A stretch of 64,000 bases of DNA. It comes from Neoceratodus forsteri. Lineage: Eukaryota; Chordata; Ceratodontiformes; Ceratodontidae. The notes under the pieces were generated by a model that did not search any database, was not told where the DNA came from, and saw nothing but the letters and a program-made list of their open reading frames with translations. Position 1 is the stretch's first letter, and every line of letters starts with the position of its first letter. The stretch lies in assembly GCA_016271365.2 (NCBI GenBank), contig CM057456.1, positions 667,203,501 to 667,267,500 on the forward strand. Reading direction: 5' to 3'. Below, piece after piece: positions 12,501 through 23,800 of this stretch. The position numbers were made by a program, and so were the translations under genes.

Positions 12501-15020
12501 ACAGTCACCTCATCCACAAAGTCACTGAACTGACACCCCTACCATCAGTCACAGTACCGATCCTTATTCCCCCATAGTAACAGCACTTGTTACAGTACTG
12601 CACCACATCCCAACTTACCACACTGATCATCAATCCCCAACAGTCACACCACAGTCACGTCAAACTGAAAAGTCACAGCACTGATCCCCATTCCCCTATA
12701 GTAACAGCACTTGTCACAGCACTGCACCCCATCCTATCTAACAGCAATGATCTTCAATCCCCAACAGTCACAGAACTACTGCTCTATCCCACAACCTAGC
12801 AGTCACAGCAATGACCGCACACCCCTCAGAGTCACAGCACTGATCCCCATTCCCGAACAGTAGCTGCAAGTCACATTACTGCACCCCATCCCATCATACA
12901 GTACTGATCATCAATCCCCAACAGTCATACCACACTCACCTCAAGCTCAAATGTCACAGAACTGACCCCCCACCATCACTCACAGCATTGATCCCCATTC
13001 CATCACAGTAACAGCACCAGTCACAGTACTGCAACCCATCTCATCTTACAGCACTGATCGTCAATCCCCAACAGTCACATCACAGCCACCTCAACCCCAA
13101 ATGTCACAGAACTGACACCCCCTACCATCAGTCCCAGCACTGATCCTCATTAACCCATAGTAACAGCACTAGTCACAGTACTGCACCCCATCCCATCTTA
13201 CTTCACTCATCATCAATCTCCAAAAGTCACACTACAGCCACATCACCGTCAAAAGTCACAGAAATTACACCCCGTACCATCTGTCACAGCACAGATCCTC
13301 ATTCACCCATAGTAACAGCACTAGTCACAGTACTGCCCACATCCCATCTTATAACACTGATCATCAGTTTCCAACAGTCACACCACAGTCACCTCAAACT
13401 CAAAAGTCTCAGAACTGACACCCCCTACCATCAGTCACAGCACTGATCCCCATTCCCGAATAGTAACACACTTGTCACAGCACTGAGCCCCATCCTATCT
13501 TACAGCACTGATCATCAATCACAAACAGTCACAGAACAGCTGTTCTGTCCCCCAATCTGGCAGTCACAGCAATGGCCATACACTCCTCAGAGTCACAGCA
13601 CTGATCCCCATTCCCCCACAGTAACAGCACTAGTCACAGTACTACACCCATCCCATCTTACAGTACTGATCATCATTCTACCACAGTCACCTCAAACTCA
13701 AAAGTCACAGAACAGACACCTCCTACCATCAGTCATGGCACTGATCCCCATTCCACCAAAGTAGCAGCACTAGTCACAGTACTGCACCACATCTCATCAT
13801 ACAGCACTGATCAACAGTCCCCAACAGTCACAGCACAGCCACCTCACCCCCAAAAGTCACATAACTGACACCCCCTACCTTCAGTCACAGCACTGATCCC
13901 CATTACACCACAGTAAAAGCACTAGTCACAGTACTGCACCCCATCCCATCTTACCACACTGATCATCAATCCCCCACAATCACACCATCACAGTACTGCA
14001 CCCCATCTCATCTTACAGCACTGATCATCAATCTCCAAATGTCACACCACAGTCACCTCAAACTCTAAATTCACATATCAGACATCCCCTGCCATCAGTC
14101 ACAGCACTGATCCCCATTCAACTAAAGTAACAGCACTAGTCACAGTACTGCACCCCATCTCATCCTACAGCACTGATCATCAATCCCCAACAGTCACAGC
14201 ACAGCAACCTCCAAAAGTTACAGAACTGACACCCCCTACCATCAGTCACAGCACTGATCCCCATTCCCCCATAGTAACCGCACTAGTCACAGTACTGCAC
14301 CGCCTCCCATCTTATGGCTCTGACCATCAATCTCCAACAATCACACCACAGCCACCCCACCCCCAAAAGTCACATAACTGACAGTCCCTACCATGAGTCA
14401 CTGCACTGATCCTCATCCCTGATAGTAACAGCACTAGTCACAGTTCTCCCCTATCCCATCTTACAGCACTGATCATCAATTCCCACAGAGTCTCAGCACA
14501 GATACCTCCACCAAAAGTCACAGAACTGACACCCCTCACCATCAGTCACAGCACTGATCCCTATTCCCCCATAGTAACAGCACTAGTCAAAGTACTACAC
14601 TCCATCCCATCTTACAGCATTGATCATCAATCCCCAACAGTAACACCACAGCAAACTCACCAAAACGAGTCGGAGAACTGACACCCCCTACCATCAGTCA
14701 CAGCACTGATCCCCTTTCCCCCATACTAACAGCACTAATCACGGTGCTGCACTGCATCCAATCTTACAGCACTGATCATCAATCCCCAACAGTCACTCCA
14801 CAGTCACCTCACCCCCAAGAGTCACAGAACTGACAACTCCTACAATCAGTTAAAGCACTGACCCACATTCCTCCTCAGTAACAGCACTAGTCACAGCACT
14901 GCAGCACATCCCATCTTACAGCACTGATCATTAATCCCCAAGAGTCACACCACAGTCACCTCACCCCCAAAAGTCACAGAACTGACACCCCTACCATCAG
15001 TCATAACACCGATCCTTATT
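3541..15020 (+). repeat. 152-bp satellite array, segment 2
   Basis: Continuous array of the same unit in the same orientation, about 75 units by length. Type B units lie near 4671, 5571, 8191, 9261, 10611, 11371, 12771 and 13531. Shortened units joining AGTCACACC to ATCACA(G/A)TACTG occur near 7390, 11973 and 13984. The phrase CAAACTCACCAAAACAAGTC marks related units near 4066, 6643, 9873 and 14652. The segment stops cleanly after GATCCTTATT at 15020, where a 3.4-kb element inserted. No non-satellite sequence was seen inside. Confidence 0.97.
4000..9130 (+). repeat. 2.6-kb higher-order tandem duplication
   Basis: Two consecutive ~2.6-kb blocks share a matching order of variant units. Paired landmarks: 4066/6643 (CAAACTCACC phrase), 4378/6955 (CATCACnGTCAAAAG phrase), 5571/8191 (type B unit) and 6005/8636 (CAAAAGAGCCAC phrase). 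Offsets rise from about 2,576 to 2,630 through small indels. This is about 17 units per higher-order repeat. Edges are approximate. Confidence 0.75.
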
Positions 15021-15232
15021 ACATTCGCTTGCACGCATGTGCAAGGAATGTCTTGGGAGAATAGCACACTTTGGAGGTGTGACTCTCCTGTGCAATGCAC
15101 TGCTCCGTTGAGCAGATGTGGAGGTCCTGCACCAATGGATGTGGGTGCTGTGTATGACAGTGGTGGTCTTCACTTCAAAGGAAACCACCGCTGTGTACTT
15201 GCAGCACCTCACGCCCCCCCCAAAGCTTTGGT

Positions 15233-15562
15233 GCCACGCTGGGAGCCCACCCCAGCATGGCAAATCTGGTTTTGGCCAACAGGGGTGCCCAATCCCCCAT
15301 CGGCTCCATGTCCCCCCAGACTGCTTTCCCTGCTGCCATGCTGGGAGCCCACCCCAGCATGGCAAACATCCCACATCGCACCGCTGTGTGCTTGCAGCGC
15401 CTTACGCCCCCCCAAAACTTTGGTGCCACGCTGGGAGCCCACACCAGCATGGCAAACCTTGTTTTGGCTGACAGGGGTTCCCAATCTCCCGTCAGCTCCA
15501 CGCCTCCCCCAGTCATCCTTCTGCCACACTGGGAGCCAACCCCTGCATGGCAAATGTCCCAC
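15233..15562. repeat. Cluster of four GCCATGCTGGG palindromes
   Basis: Four near-identical inverted repeats, each an arm like GCCATGCTGGG, a short AGCCCAC-type loop, and an arm like CCAGCATGGC. They start at 15233, 15335, 15425 and 15533, spaced about 90-108 bp; flanking sequence also repeats every ~192-198 bp, so the array is a dimeric minisatellite. The second composite copy has only one such palindrome, near 17163. Each could fold into a hairpin of about 11 bp as DNA or RNA. Confidence 0.85.
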
Positions 15563-15913
15563 GTCGTCTTTTTTTTTTGTAAAACCTGTAAATTAAAAGC
15601 AGTCCCGGCGCTTCTCGGGGTCCCGTTCCCAACCTGCACCCACCACCACTGTGCACAACCTCCCCACACACCCCCATACTTAACTCCAGATCTCAGCGTG
15701 ATGATCTTCGGTGGACCGGGAACACATCTGCACTCTTCAAAGCCGACCGCAAACTGAGGAAATGCCGGTATGCTGTTTAATGGGCTAGATAGGGGTTTTT
15801 CAACTTTATTGCATATCTCAGGCATTTTTTGGAATTTTTGCACCAGATTTTCAACATGGGGTTTTTGGGACCCCTTCTCGTGAATGATGTCACTGTTATG
15901 GCGTTATTCGGGC

Positions 15914-15955
15914 CCGAAGGGTGATTTCACAGTCACTGTGTGAAATCACCTTTCA
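15914..15955. repeat. Long inverted repeat (hairpin), first copy
   Basis: Arms GGTGATTTCACA and TGTGTGAAATCACC flank a short centre around GTCAC. The same structure is kept in the second copy near 17582-17629. Confidence 0.8.
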
Positions 15956-16096
15956 GACCTGATTAATGAAATGACACTGCCAGTGTTCATAAGGTGGGCT
16001 CTCAAAAAGCCTATTTTGAAAATTTGGTGGAAAAATTCTCTAAATATTCGTTTACAAGAGTGCGCGTGCAGTTCTCACAGGCTCATAAGTTCACAA

Positions 16097-16670
16097 TTTT
16101 CAATATTTTCACTCCAGATTTTCAACATTGCCATTTTACCACACCTCCTTATGAGTAGTACAGCTGTCATTTTACATCTCACCCAAAACATGTTTCCGCC
16201 TATGCGCACAATGGCGCGGTTGGTGTCTTGAAATCAATGTATGGGACACATTAAGAAAATCACAGTGACACCGTTCATTGAAGGTCTTAAAATGGCTATG
16301 TTGAAATGTATTGAACAAATTCCTAAAATGACTGTTTTACGGCGTGCGTTGCGCAGTTCCTAGCATGCTCGTAAGTTTGTGAATTTTCAATATTTTCACT
16401 CCAGATTTTCAACATTGCCATTTTACCACCTTCTTATGAGCAGTGCAGCTGTCATTTTTTACATCTTGACCAAAATGTGTTTCCGCCCATGTAGCGCACA
16501 ATGGCACAGTCAGTGTGCGAACTCAATGTATGGGACATATTAAGAAAATCACAGTGACACTGTTCATGAGCAGAGGTCTTAAAATGGCTATGTTGAAAAT
16601 TTGGTAAAACAATTCCTAAAAATGACTGTTTTATGAGCGTGCGTTGCGCAGTTCCTCCGCACGCTTGTAA
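16097..16670. repeat. Internal ~287-bp tandem repeat of the composite element
   Basis: CCAGATTTTCAACATTGCCA begins at 16114 and again at 16401, a spacing of 287 bp, with the intervening CTTATGAG, CAGCTGTCATTT and GAAAATCACAGTGACAC phrases also repeated. A weaker member with CCAGATTTTCAACATGG lies at 15844. The second composite copy has the same pattern at 17784 and 18076, spacing 292. Confidence 0.8.
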
Positions 16671-16768
16671 GTTCGCGAATTTTCAATATTTGCACTCTAA
16701 TGACTTCCAAATACCTAAACAGCACATAGAAGCAAGCAACATTCGGCATTGACAAATGCTTGTTTTTT

Positions 16769-18412
16769 TTTGCATTCGCTTGCATGCATGTGCAAGGAAC
16801 GTTTTAGGACAGTACGACTTTTTGAAAGTGTGTGACCCACCTGTCCAATGCAGTGCTCAGTGTAACGTGTGCAACCCTACTGCACCAATGGATGCATGAG
16901 CTGTCTATGACAGCAGTTTGGCTGCAATGGTCTTCAGTTAAAAGAAAAGCACCACTGCAATCAGCGGTGGTAACGTGTGTGTGTATTTAACATATTGACG
17001 TCACCCTTTTCCCTCTGGCTGCTAATAAAATCCTCCCCGCTTCCTCCCTCTGCTGTCATCTACCCTGCTCCCTTGTTATTACCCCCACCAAACACATTGT
17101 ATGTGCAGACGGAGTGCCCAGTCCCCATTGTCTCCAGGCCCCCCTCCAACAAACACCCAGGTGGCATGCTGGGAGCCCACCCCAGCATGCCCATTGTCTG
17201 TAAATGGGAAAACTGTCCCGCAACATCTTTTGGTTTTTTAAAACCTGTGAAAACAGAAAACCGTCCCTCGCTGTGTCTTGTGCCCCCTACCTGAACCCAC
17301 ACCACCCTCTGCATACCACCTCCCCTCACCCCATACTTACCTCCGGAGCCTGGCGCAATGATCTTCAGTGGAGTGGGAACACGTCTGCACTCTTGAAAGC
17401 CGAACGCAAACTGAAGAAATGACGGTAAGCTGTATAATGGCGTAAATGTTTTTTTTTTTTTCAACTTATGTGGCTGTCTTGGGCATTTTTGCAAATTTTG
17501 GCACCACATTTTCAACAGGGGGTTCTTGGGACCCCACCTCATGAATCTCATGAATTCAGTTACTGTCATGTGAGTTATTCGGTCCCCAAAGGTGATTTCA
17601 TGGTCACTGCACAAAATCACCTTTTGGGATTGAGTAACTAAACAACAGTGTCACTGTTAATGAGGTGGGCTCCCAAAGCTATGTTGCAAATCTGGTGAAA
17701 AATTTCAAAAATGATTGTGTTATGAGCGCTGTTGGCAGTTTCCACACACACTGTGTAAGTTCTAGAATTTGAAATATTTTCCTCCAGATTTTCAACACTG
17801 GCATTTTCACACCTCCTTATGAACAGTACAGCTGACATTTTTCACATCCTGGCTGAAATGTGTTTTGCACATCCAGCGCACAATGGTGTGGTCACAGTGA
17901 GAAATCAATGCTCAGGACAGATTATGAAAATCACAGTGGCACTGTTCATGAGCAGAGGTCCCAAAATGCCTATGTTGAAAATTTGGTGACAAAAGTCCAC
18001 AAAAAGACTGTGTCATGAGCGTTCATTGTGCAGTTTCCATGTACGCTCGTAAGTTTGAGAAATTGTATTTTCACTCCAGATGTTCAACATTGCCATCCCT
18101 TCACACCTCCCTATGAATGCTACAGCTGTCATTTTTCACATCCTGCCCGAACTGTGTTTTTGCACGTGTGGAGCAGAATGGTGTGGTCGCTGTGGGAAGT
18201 CAATGTTCAGGACAGATTAACAAAATAACAGTGGTACTGTTCATAAACAGAGATCTCAAATGCTTTTATGAGGTGGAGATAACAAAAAGGTCATGCTGAA
18301 AATCTGTTGTGCAAATACCAGCAATCGCACAGGGCATTAGGGTAAAGCACCACACGTGCCAAACACCACTGCAAATACCTGCAAGCGAACGTCCGGCATT
18401 GACAAATGCTTG
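16769..18412. repeat. Composite element, second ~1.64-kb copy
   Basis: Second direct copy, diverged from the first but colinear: start motif ATTCGCTTGCATGCATGTGC at 16774, one palindrome near 17163 (four in copy 1), the CTGCACTCTTGAAAGCCG segment near 17386, the GGTGATTTCA hairpin near 17591, and two ~292-bp internal repeats. It ends exactly where satellite resumes. Confidence 0.7.
17582..17629. repeat. Long inverted repeat (hairpin), second copy
   Basis: Arms CCCAAAGGTGATTT and AAATCACCTTTTGGG around a ~15-base loop. The outer stem (CCCAAA/TTTGGG) is longer here than in the first copy while the middle has diverged. Confidence 0.75.
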
Positions 18413-19079
18413 TTCCCCCATAGTAACAGCACTAGTTACAGTACTGCACCACACCCCAACTTACCACACTGATCATCAATCCCTAACAGTCACACCACAG
18501 TCACCTCAAACTGAAAAGTTACAGCACTGATCCCCATTTCCCTATAGTAACAGCACTTGTCACAGCACTGCACCCCATCCTATCTTACAGCACTGATCAT
18601 CAATCCCCAACAGTCACAGAACTGCTGTTCTATCCCCCACCCTAGCAGTCACAGCAATGACCATACACCCCTCAGAGTCACAGCACTGATCTCCACACCC
18701 CCACAGTAGCAGCACTAGTCACATTACTGCACTCCATCCCATCTTACAGTACTGATCATCAATCCTCAACAGTCACACCACAGTCACCTCAAGCTCAAAA
18801 GTCACAGAATTGACCCCCACTACCATGAGTGACAGCACTGAACCCCATTCCACCACAGAAACAGCACTAGTCACAGTACTGCCCCCATCTCATCTTCCAG
18901 AACTGATCATCAATCCCCAACAGTTACACCATAGCCTTCTCACCCACAAAAGTCACAGAACTGACATCCCCTACCATCAGTCACACCACTGATCAACATT
19001 CACCCATAGTAAAAGCACTAGTCAAAGTACTGCACACCATCCCACCTTGCAGCACTGATCATCAATCCCCAACGGTAAC

Positions 19080-22000
19080 ATCACAGCCACCTCACCACCA
19101 AAAGTCACAAAACTGACACCCCTACCATCGGTCACAGCACTGAAGCACATTACCCCACAGTAACAGCACTAGTCACAGCACTGCACCACATCCCATCTTA
19201 CAGCACTGATCATCTATCCCAAACAGTCACACCACAGCCACCTCACCCCCAAAAAATAACAGATCTAACACCACCACCATTAGTCACAGAACTGATCCTC
19301 ATTCCACCACAGTAATAGCACTAGTCACAGTACTGCACCCCATCCCATCTTACACCACTAATCATCAATCCCCAACAGTCACACCACAGTCTCCTCAAAC
19401 TCAAAAGTCACAGAACTGACACCCCCTACCATCAGTCACAGCACTGATCCCCATTCACCCACAGTAACACCGCTAGTCACAGTACTGCACCCTATCTCAT
19501 CTTACAGCACTGATCATCAATCCCTAACATTCACAGCACAGCCACCTCACATCCAAAAGTCACAGAACTGACACCCCTACCATCAGTCGAAGCACTCATC
19601 CCCATTCCTCCATAGTATTAGCACTTGTCACAGCACTTCACCCCATCCTATTTTACAGCACTGATCTTCAATCCCCATCAGTCACTGAACTGCTCTACTA
19701 TCCCCCAAAGTGGCACTCACAGCAATGACCACACAACCCTCAAAGTCACACCACTGATCCCCATTCCCCAACAGGAACAGCACTTGTCCCTTTACTGCAC
19801 CCCATTCCATATTACAGCACTGATCATCAACCCCTAACAGTCGAGAACAGACACCTCACCCCCAAAAGTCTCACAACTGACCCTCCTACCATCAGTCACA
19901 GAACTGATCCCCATCACCTCATAGTAGCAGCACTTGTCACTGTACTGCACCTCATTCCATCTTACAGCACTGATCATCAATTGCTCAAAGTCACACCACA
20001 GAACCCTCACCCCCAAACATCACATAACTAACACCCCCTAGCATCAGTGATAGCACTGATCCAAATTCCACCATAGTAATATCACTAATCACAGTACTAC
20101 ACACCATCCCATCTTAGACCACTGATCATCAAATCCCAAACAGTCACACCACAGCCACCTCACCCCCAAAAGTCAAATAACTGACACACCCTAACATTAG
20201 TCACTGCACTGATCCCCATTCCCCAACAGTAACATCACTAGTCAGAGTACTGCACCCCAACCAACCTTATGGCACTGATCATCAATTCCCAAGAGTCACA
20301 CCACAGCTGCCTCACCCCAAAAGTTACAGAACTGACACTCCCTACCATCAGACACAGCACTGATCCCCATAACCAATAGATACAGAACTAGCCACAGTTC
20401 TGCACCCCATCCCATCTTATAGCACTAATCATCATTCCCCAACAGTCACACCACACCCACCTCACCCCAAAAGTCACAGAACTGACACCCCATCCATCAG
20501 ACACAGCAGTGATCCCCATTCCCCAATAGAAATAGCACTAGTCACAGTAATGCACCACATCCATTCTTGCAGCAGTGATCATCAGTCCCCAGCTGTCACA
20601 CCACAGTCATCTCAGCCCCAAAAGTCATAGAACTGACACCCCCTACCATCAGTCACTGCACTGATCCCAATTCCCCAGAGTAACAGCACTAGTCACGGTA
20701 CAGCACATCATCCCATCTTACAGCACTGATCATCAAACACCAACAGTCACACCAGAGTCACCTCACCCCCAAAAGTCACAAAACTGTCACTCCAACCATC
20801 AGTCATAGCACGGAATCATATCACCCCACAGTAACAGAACTAGTCCCAGTTCTGCACCCCATCCCATCTTATTGCACTAATCATCATTCCCTAACAGTCA
20901 CACCACACCAACCTCACCCCCAAAAGTCACAGAACTGACACCCCTCTATCAGGCACAGCAGTAATCCCCATTCTCCCATGTAACAGCACTAGTCACAGTA
21001 GTGCACCACATCCCATCTTGCAGCACTGATCATCAGTCCCCAGCTGTCACACCACAGCCACCTCACCCCCAAAAGTAACAAAACTTACACCCCTACCATC
21101 AGTCAAAGAACTGATCCTCATTCCCCAATAGTAACAGCACTAGTTACAGAACTGAACCTCATCTCAACTTACCACACTGATAATCAATTCCAAACAGTCA
21201 CACCACAGACACCTCAAACTGAAAAGTCACAGCACTGATCTCCATTCCCATATAGTAACAGCACTTGTCACAGCACTGCACCCCATCCTATCTAACAGCA
21301 CTGATCATCAATCCCCAACAGTCACAGGACTGCTGGTCTATCCCCCAACCTTGCAGTCACAGCAATGACGATACACCCATCAGAGTCACAGCAGCGATAC
21401 CCATTCCTCCACAGTAATAGCACTTGTCACATTACTGTACCCCATCCCATCTTACAGTACTGATCATCAGTTTCCAAAAGTCACAGCACAGCCACCTCAA
21501 CCCCAAAAGTCACAGAACTAACACCCCCTATCATCAGTCACAGCACTGATCCACATTACACCACAGTAACAGCACTAGTTAGAGTTCTCCACCCCATCCC
21601 ATCTTACAACACTGATCATCAATCCCCAACAGTCACACCACAGAAACCTCACCCCCAAAAGTCACAGAAGTGACACCCCTACCATCAGTTACAGCACTGA
21701 TCCCCTTCCCCCATAGGAACAGCACTAGTCACAGTACTGCACCACATCTCATCTTACAACAACGATCATCAATTCCCAACAGTCACACCATAGCCACCTC
21801 ACCACCAAAAGTCACAAGACTGACACCCCCTACCATCAGTCACAGCACTAATGCACATTACCAAACAATAACAGCGCTAGTCACAGCACTGCACCACATC
21901 CCATCTTACAGCACTGATCATCTATCCCAAACAGTCACACCACAGCCACCTCACAACCAAAAGTAACAGATCTAACACCACCAACATCAGTCGCAGTACT

Positions 22001-23800
22001 GATCCTCATTCCACTATAGTAATAGCACTAGTCACAGTACTGCAACCCATCCCATCTTACACCACTGATCATCAATGCCCAACAGTCAAACCACAGTGAC
22101 CTTAAACTCAAAAGTCACAGAATTGACACCCCCTACCATCAGTCACAGCACTGATCACCATTCACCCACAGTAACAGCACTAGTCCTAGTACTGCACCCC
22201 ATCTCATCTTAGAGCACTGATCATCAATCCCTAACATTCACAGCACAGCCACCTCACATCCAAAAGTCACAGAACTGATACCCCCTACCATCAGTCGAAG
22301 CACTGATCCCCATTCCACCATATTATCAGCACTTGTCACAGCACTGTACCCCATCCTATCTTACAGCAGTGATCTTCATTCCCCATCAGTCACTGAACTG
22401 CTCTTCTGTTCCCCAAAGTGGCAGTCAGAGCAAGGATCATACACCCCCTCAAAGTTACATCACTGATCCCCATTCCCCCACAGGAACAGCACTTGTCCCA
22501 TTACTGCACCCCATCCCATATTTCAGTACTGATTATCAATCCCCAACAGTTGCAGCACAGACACCTCACCCCCAAAAGTCTCACAACTGACCCTCCTACC
22601 ATCAGTCACAGAACTGATCAACATCACTTCATTGTAACAACACTAGTCACAGTACTGCACCTCATTCCGTCTACAGCACTGATCATCAATTGCCAAAAGT
22701 CACACCACAGAAACCTCAGCCCCCATACATCACAGAACTAACACCCCCTAGCATAAGTGACAGCACTGATCCCAATTCCACCTTAGTAATGGCACTAGTC
22801 ACAATATTGCACACCATCCCATCTTACACCACTGATCATCAAATCCCAAACAGTCACACCACAGCCACCTCACCCCCAAAAGTCAAAGAACTGACACACC
22901 CTAACATCAGTCACTGCACTGATCACCATTCCCCAACAGTAACAGCATTAGTCACAGTACTGCACCCCAACCAACCTTACGGCACTGATCATCAATCCTC
23001 AAGAGTCACACCAGAGCCACCTCACCCGAAAAGTTACAGAACTGACACTCCCTACCATCAGGCACAGCACTGATCCCCATAACCAATAGATACAGAACTA
23101 GTCACAGTTCTGCACCCCATCCCATCTTATAACACTAATCATCATTCCCCAACAGTGACACCACAGCCACCTCACCCCCAAAAGTCACAGAACTGACACC
23201 CCCTCCATCAGACACAGCAGTGATCCCCATTGCCCCATAGTAACAGCACTAGTCGCAATAGTGCACCACATCCGATCTTGAAGCAGTGATTGTCAGTCCC
23301 TAGATGACACACCACAGTCACCTCACCCCCAAAAGTCACAGAACTGACACGCCCTACCATCAGTAACTGCACTGATCCCCATTCCCCATAGTAACAGCAC
23401 TAGTCACAGTATTGCTCATCATCCCATCTTACAGCACAGATCATCAAACACCAACAGTCACACCACATTCACCTCACCACAAAAAGTCACAAAACTGTCA
23501 ATCCTACCATCAGTCATAGCACGGATCCATATCACCCCACAGTAACAGAACTAATCACAGTTCTGCACCCCATCCCATCTTATTGCACTAATCATCATTC
23601 CCCATCAGTCACACCACACCCACCTCACTCCCAAAAGTTATAGAACTGACACCCCTCCATCAGACACAGCAGAAATCCCCATTCTCCCATAGTAACAGCA
23701 CTAGTCACAGTAGTGCGCCACATCCGATCTTGCAGCACTGATCATCAGTCCCCAGCTGTCACACCACAGCCACCTCACCCCCAAAAGTCACAGAACTGAC
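19080..23800 (+). repeat. 2.71-kb higher-order duplication
   Basis: Block 19080-21090 matches 21790-23800 with landmarks 19211/21917 (CATCTATCCCAAACAG phrase), 20261/22971 (CCAACCTTA(T/C)GGCACTG) and 20940/23652 (GACACCCCTC(T/C)ATCAG). Offsets are 2,706-2,712, about 18 units. Beyond it the match continues at an offset of ~3,010 (21060/24080), consistent with two extra units in the second copy. Confidence 0.75.

Larger units (their letters stand above)
15021..16768. repeat. Composite element, first ~1.75-kb copy
   Basis: First direct copy. In order it holds: the ATTCGCTTGCACGCATGTGC start; a GCACCAATGGATG segment shared with copy 2; a cluster of palindromes (15233-15562); a stretch around CTTCGGTGGACC and CTGCACTCTTC shared with copy 2; the GGTGATTTCAC hairpin; and ~287-bp internal tandem repeats. 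It ends CGGCATTGACAAATGCTTG followed by a short T run that abuts copy 2. Confidence 0.7.
15021..18412. mobile_element. Unrecognised 3.4-kb composite element inserted in satellite
   Basis: Unique-looking sequence that interrupts a satellite unit cleanly: the array reads GATCCTTATT before it and TTCCCCCATAGTAAC after it, which rejoin to the intact phrase seen elsewhere (near 26353). At most a 2-3 bp (TT or ATT) target duplication is visible. It consists of two diverged direct copies of ~1.75 and ~1.64 kb, each beginning ATTCGCTTGCA and ending GGCATTGACAAATGCTTG. The outermost ends are partly inverted: the reverse complement of the right end contains CGTTCGCTTGCAGGTATTTG, against CATTCGCTTGCACGCATGTG at the left. 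This suggests a non-autonomous DNA transposon, but I cannot name a family. No protein homology was recognised. Confidence 0.6.

Noticed and set aside
15039..15596. 185-codon plus-strand open stretch and overlapping frames on both strands
   Set aside because: The region is a GC-rich palindromic minisatellite; palindromic repeats open frames on both strands and the residue repeats (WEPTPAWQ) merely reflect the DNA repeat. Only the minus-strand similarity between the two copies was kept, as a weak finding.
15706..15721. CENP-B-box-like string CTTCGGTGGACCGGGA
   Set aside because: It is one base short of the NTTCGnnnnAnnCGGGn spacing, is changed in the second copy (near 17359), and lies in the inserted element. 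The satellite consensus has no CpG and so cannot contain the box.
15021..18412. Helitron or LTR-retrotransposon interpretation of the composite element
   Set aside because: It ends in CTTG rather than CTRR and is not inserted between A and T, against Helitron. The two copies abut with no internal coding region, primer-binding site or TG...CA ends, against an LTR element.
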